DNA of 64,000 nucleotides, from contig NZ_CP040005.1 of the NCBI RefSeq assembly GCF_005696555.1, forward strand, positions 124,001 to 188,000, in the 5' to 3' direction. The DNA comes from Actinomyces sp. oral taxon 171 str. F0337. GTDB taxonomy: Bacteria > Actinomycetota > Actinomycetes > Actinomycetales > Actinomycetaceae. Both the position numbers and the translations under genes were made by a program. Below the pieces are notes generated by a model. That model saw only the letters and a program-made list of their open reading frames with translations. It had not been told where the DNA came from and did not search any database. Below, one piece after another: positions 62,959 to 64,000 of this stretch (its first letter is position 1; every line of letters starts with the position of its first letter).

Positions 62959-63402
62959 TCAAGGCTGCTTCGGAGATGATTGAGGGAAGGTCTCTTCAAT
63001 GAACGAGGCTATGTCCCAGTAACTCGGGTCGTACCACTCCATGAATGAGGGGGAGCCGTCATCGCCAAAGTGGAGCACGGTAAGAGCGTCATAAAAGACG
63101 AGCATATCGTCGAAGAGTGAGCTGTGATGCCCCTTCTCTTGTAGCGTCTGCTTGATGAGGGTGGGGGAGGAGGTGAGGCTGACTCCTTCGAGTGCGTCTC
63201 CTTCGACTGTGAGGAGAGACAGTATGATGGCCACACCATCTTTCATGTGGACGTGAATGACCCTCGTTGAGGTGCCCAGCTCGATCGTGCCGATGTGCAC
63301 TTCATGCCCGGGAAATGATGACTCGTGAAGTCTGGTGCAGAGGTGCTGGTAGTACGTCAAGGGCTGTCCGGTTTGTATGCCCGGCGGTTCTCCTAGTCGC
63401 AT
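62959..63402 (-). CDS. hypothetical protein, lower-GC
   Basis: This 147-residue soluble protein has mixed alpha/beta pattern and blocks HEVHIGTIELGTSTRVIHVH, DGVAIILSLLTVEGDALEGV and DDMLVFYDALTVLHFGDDGS, ending in SYWDIASFIEETF. GC content is clearly lower than in its neighbours and codon use is less biased, a sign of recent transfer. I do not recognise the family; the layout recalls immunity or SMI1-type single-domain proteins, but no key motif is visible. No partner gene is adjacent. Confidence 0.5.
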   Translation of the reverse strand: MRLGEPPGIQTGQPLTYYQHLCTRLHESSFPGHEVHIGTIELGTSTRVIHVHMKDGVAIILSLLTVEGDALEGVSLTSSPTLIKQTLQEKGHHSSLFDDMLVFYDALTVLHFGDDGSPSFMEWYDPSYWDIASFIEETFPQSSPKQP

Positions 63403-63640
63403 ACGAAGAGCCTAACAGGCGGAATGGCGGCTTTTAGAGACTCTGAAGAGGTGCATTCATCTGGGATACAACTATATCCCCGATGGGAGGTGCAGAGGTC
63501 CCCGCTCACATGCTTGGCCGGCCTGCGTCTCCGTGATGCAAGGACAGGATCGGCAGGGTCTTCGTCGGCTCTTGCTGGTTGCGGCCGATCTCGTCGCAGG
63601 TCCGATGCGGTCGGGGTGGTCCCGGGATGCCATCTCCGAG
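63403..63640. other. gene-free stretch before repeat copy C
   Basis: This AT-richer start (the promoter of the 62959-63402 gene) leads into the palindromic repeat at 63641. No protein gene is supported. The region from 63403 to 63937 as a whole is 535 bp and holds only this and the repeat, plus the promoter of the last gene. Confidence 0.4.
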
Positions 63641-63757
63641 CGTCTACTCCACGAAGGTGGCAATGCACCGGCCAGGGGCTGTGCATACTGCACGAACCCC
63701 CGCACCTCATGACTACGCACAACCCTCTTCCAATGGCCTCCGCCCCTCGTGCAGTGC
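63641..63757 (+). repeat. 117-bp palindromic interspersed repeat, copy C
   Basis: It starts CGTCTACTCCACGAAGGTGG, shared with copy B read on the reverse strand (55350-55467), and ends CCCCTCGTGCAGTGC. The inner words GTGCATACTGCACGA and CCCCCGCACC also match. It sits between two unrelated genes. Confidence 0.75.
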
Positions 63758-63937
63758 CCTCGCGCCGCGAGGGCGACTGGGGCAGCGGTCGACAGGTGCG
63801 CCCCGCCTCTGTGTCCCAGTTCGCCCAGCGCGGGAGGGGGTGCGTGCGGTGCGGGCGAGGTGAATGCTGGGGTACCCACCCGGGCCGAATCGTCTGATCG
63901 ATCCCGAAAACCCAGGACATACAGAAAGGACTCGCGC

Positions 63938-64000
63938 ATGTCCCGCATTGTCATGATCGGGGGCCACGGCAAGGTCGCGCTGCTGGCCTCCCCGCTGCTG
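63938..64000 (+). CDS. NAD(P)-binding oxidoreductase/epimerase, N-terminus only (cut by window edge)
   Basis: The last 21 codons read MSRIVMIGGHGKVALLASPLL, a Rossmann first strand with GGHGKVA. This resembles the start of SDR-like NAD(P)H-binding proteins. A good ribosome site, GAAAGGA, lies 7 bp upstream. The rest is outside the window, so the family is uncertain. Confidence 0.6.
   Translation, partial: MSRIVMIGGHGKVALLASPLL

Overview
The window reads like a high-GC Gram-positive chromosome of the Actinomyces type. GC-rich coding with many GTG starts, CTAG- and ATGA-overlapping gene pairs, an S-box-controlled MetNIQ operon and a tandem family of membrane proteins that I associate with Actinomyces (DUF5129-like) all point that way. 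There is no rRNA and no species marker, so the genus is an inference. All calls come from reading the sequence; no database search was run.

Layout. 1-0.8 kb: end of an XRE regulator, a mini HEPN-like ORF and a small membrane protein. 0.8-12.9 kb: mostly core genes (siderophore-interacting protein, PepC peptidase, methyltransferase, HisC-like aminotransferase, YwiC-like protein, GNAT, phosphoglucomutase, RidA). They are interrupted at 3.9-6.8 kb by a possible structured RNA and a WXG100-like/serine-hydrolase pair. 12.9-22.1 kb: a lower-GC accessory island with five intact or shortened copies and one dead copy of a two-TM membrane protein family. It also has an IS-derived element with inverted ends and a convergent exported protein. 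22.3-36.6 kb: core metabolism and membrane proteins (DUF5926, DUF817, AlkD-like, quinone reductase, DUF885 peptidase, glycosyltransferase, large membrane protein, fructosamine kinase, PheA, LMW-PTP, hydrolase). 36.8-39.8 kb: SAM-I riboswitch and metNIQ. 40-45 kb: ABC exporter, orphan HTH antitoxin and a NarL-type two-component pair. 45.2-49.9 kb: an operon of small membrane protein, histidine kinase, DASS anion transporter and glycerate kinase. 50-59 kb: upp, aldo/keto reductase, BCCT transporter, tadA, tRNA-Ser(CGA), NTF2-like protein, hrpB. 59-64 kb: a small membrane/XRE/membrane module between two near-identical 72-bp hairpin repeats, a PNP-like protein, a glutamine amidotransferase, a hypothetical gene and the start of an NAD(P)-binding gene.

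How genes work together. MetNIQ imports methionine and is probably shut off at translation when SAM closes the riboswitch P1 helix over the ribosome site. The histidine kinase/transporter/glycerate kinase operon looks like sensing, uptake and phosphorylation of an organic acid. The ABC exporter and two-component system at 40-45 kb may form a stress or peptide-response unit. In the island, the overlapping genes at 16815-20709 should be translated together. They are predicted to present an extracytoplasmic TPM-like domain and a cytoplasmic helical domain; their function is unknown.

Repeats. Three copies of a ~117-bp palindromic element (12891, 55350, 63641) and four copies or fragments of a second, GGGGAC-rich repeat (9754, 39878, 45091, 51951) lie between genes. 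A 121-bp inverted-repeat element lies at 32645. No CRISPR array, phage or complete transposase gene was seen.
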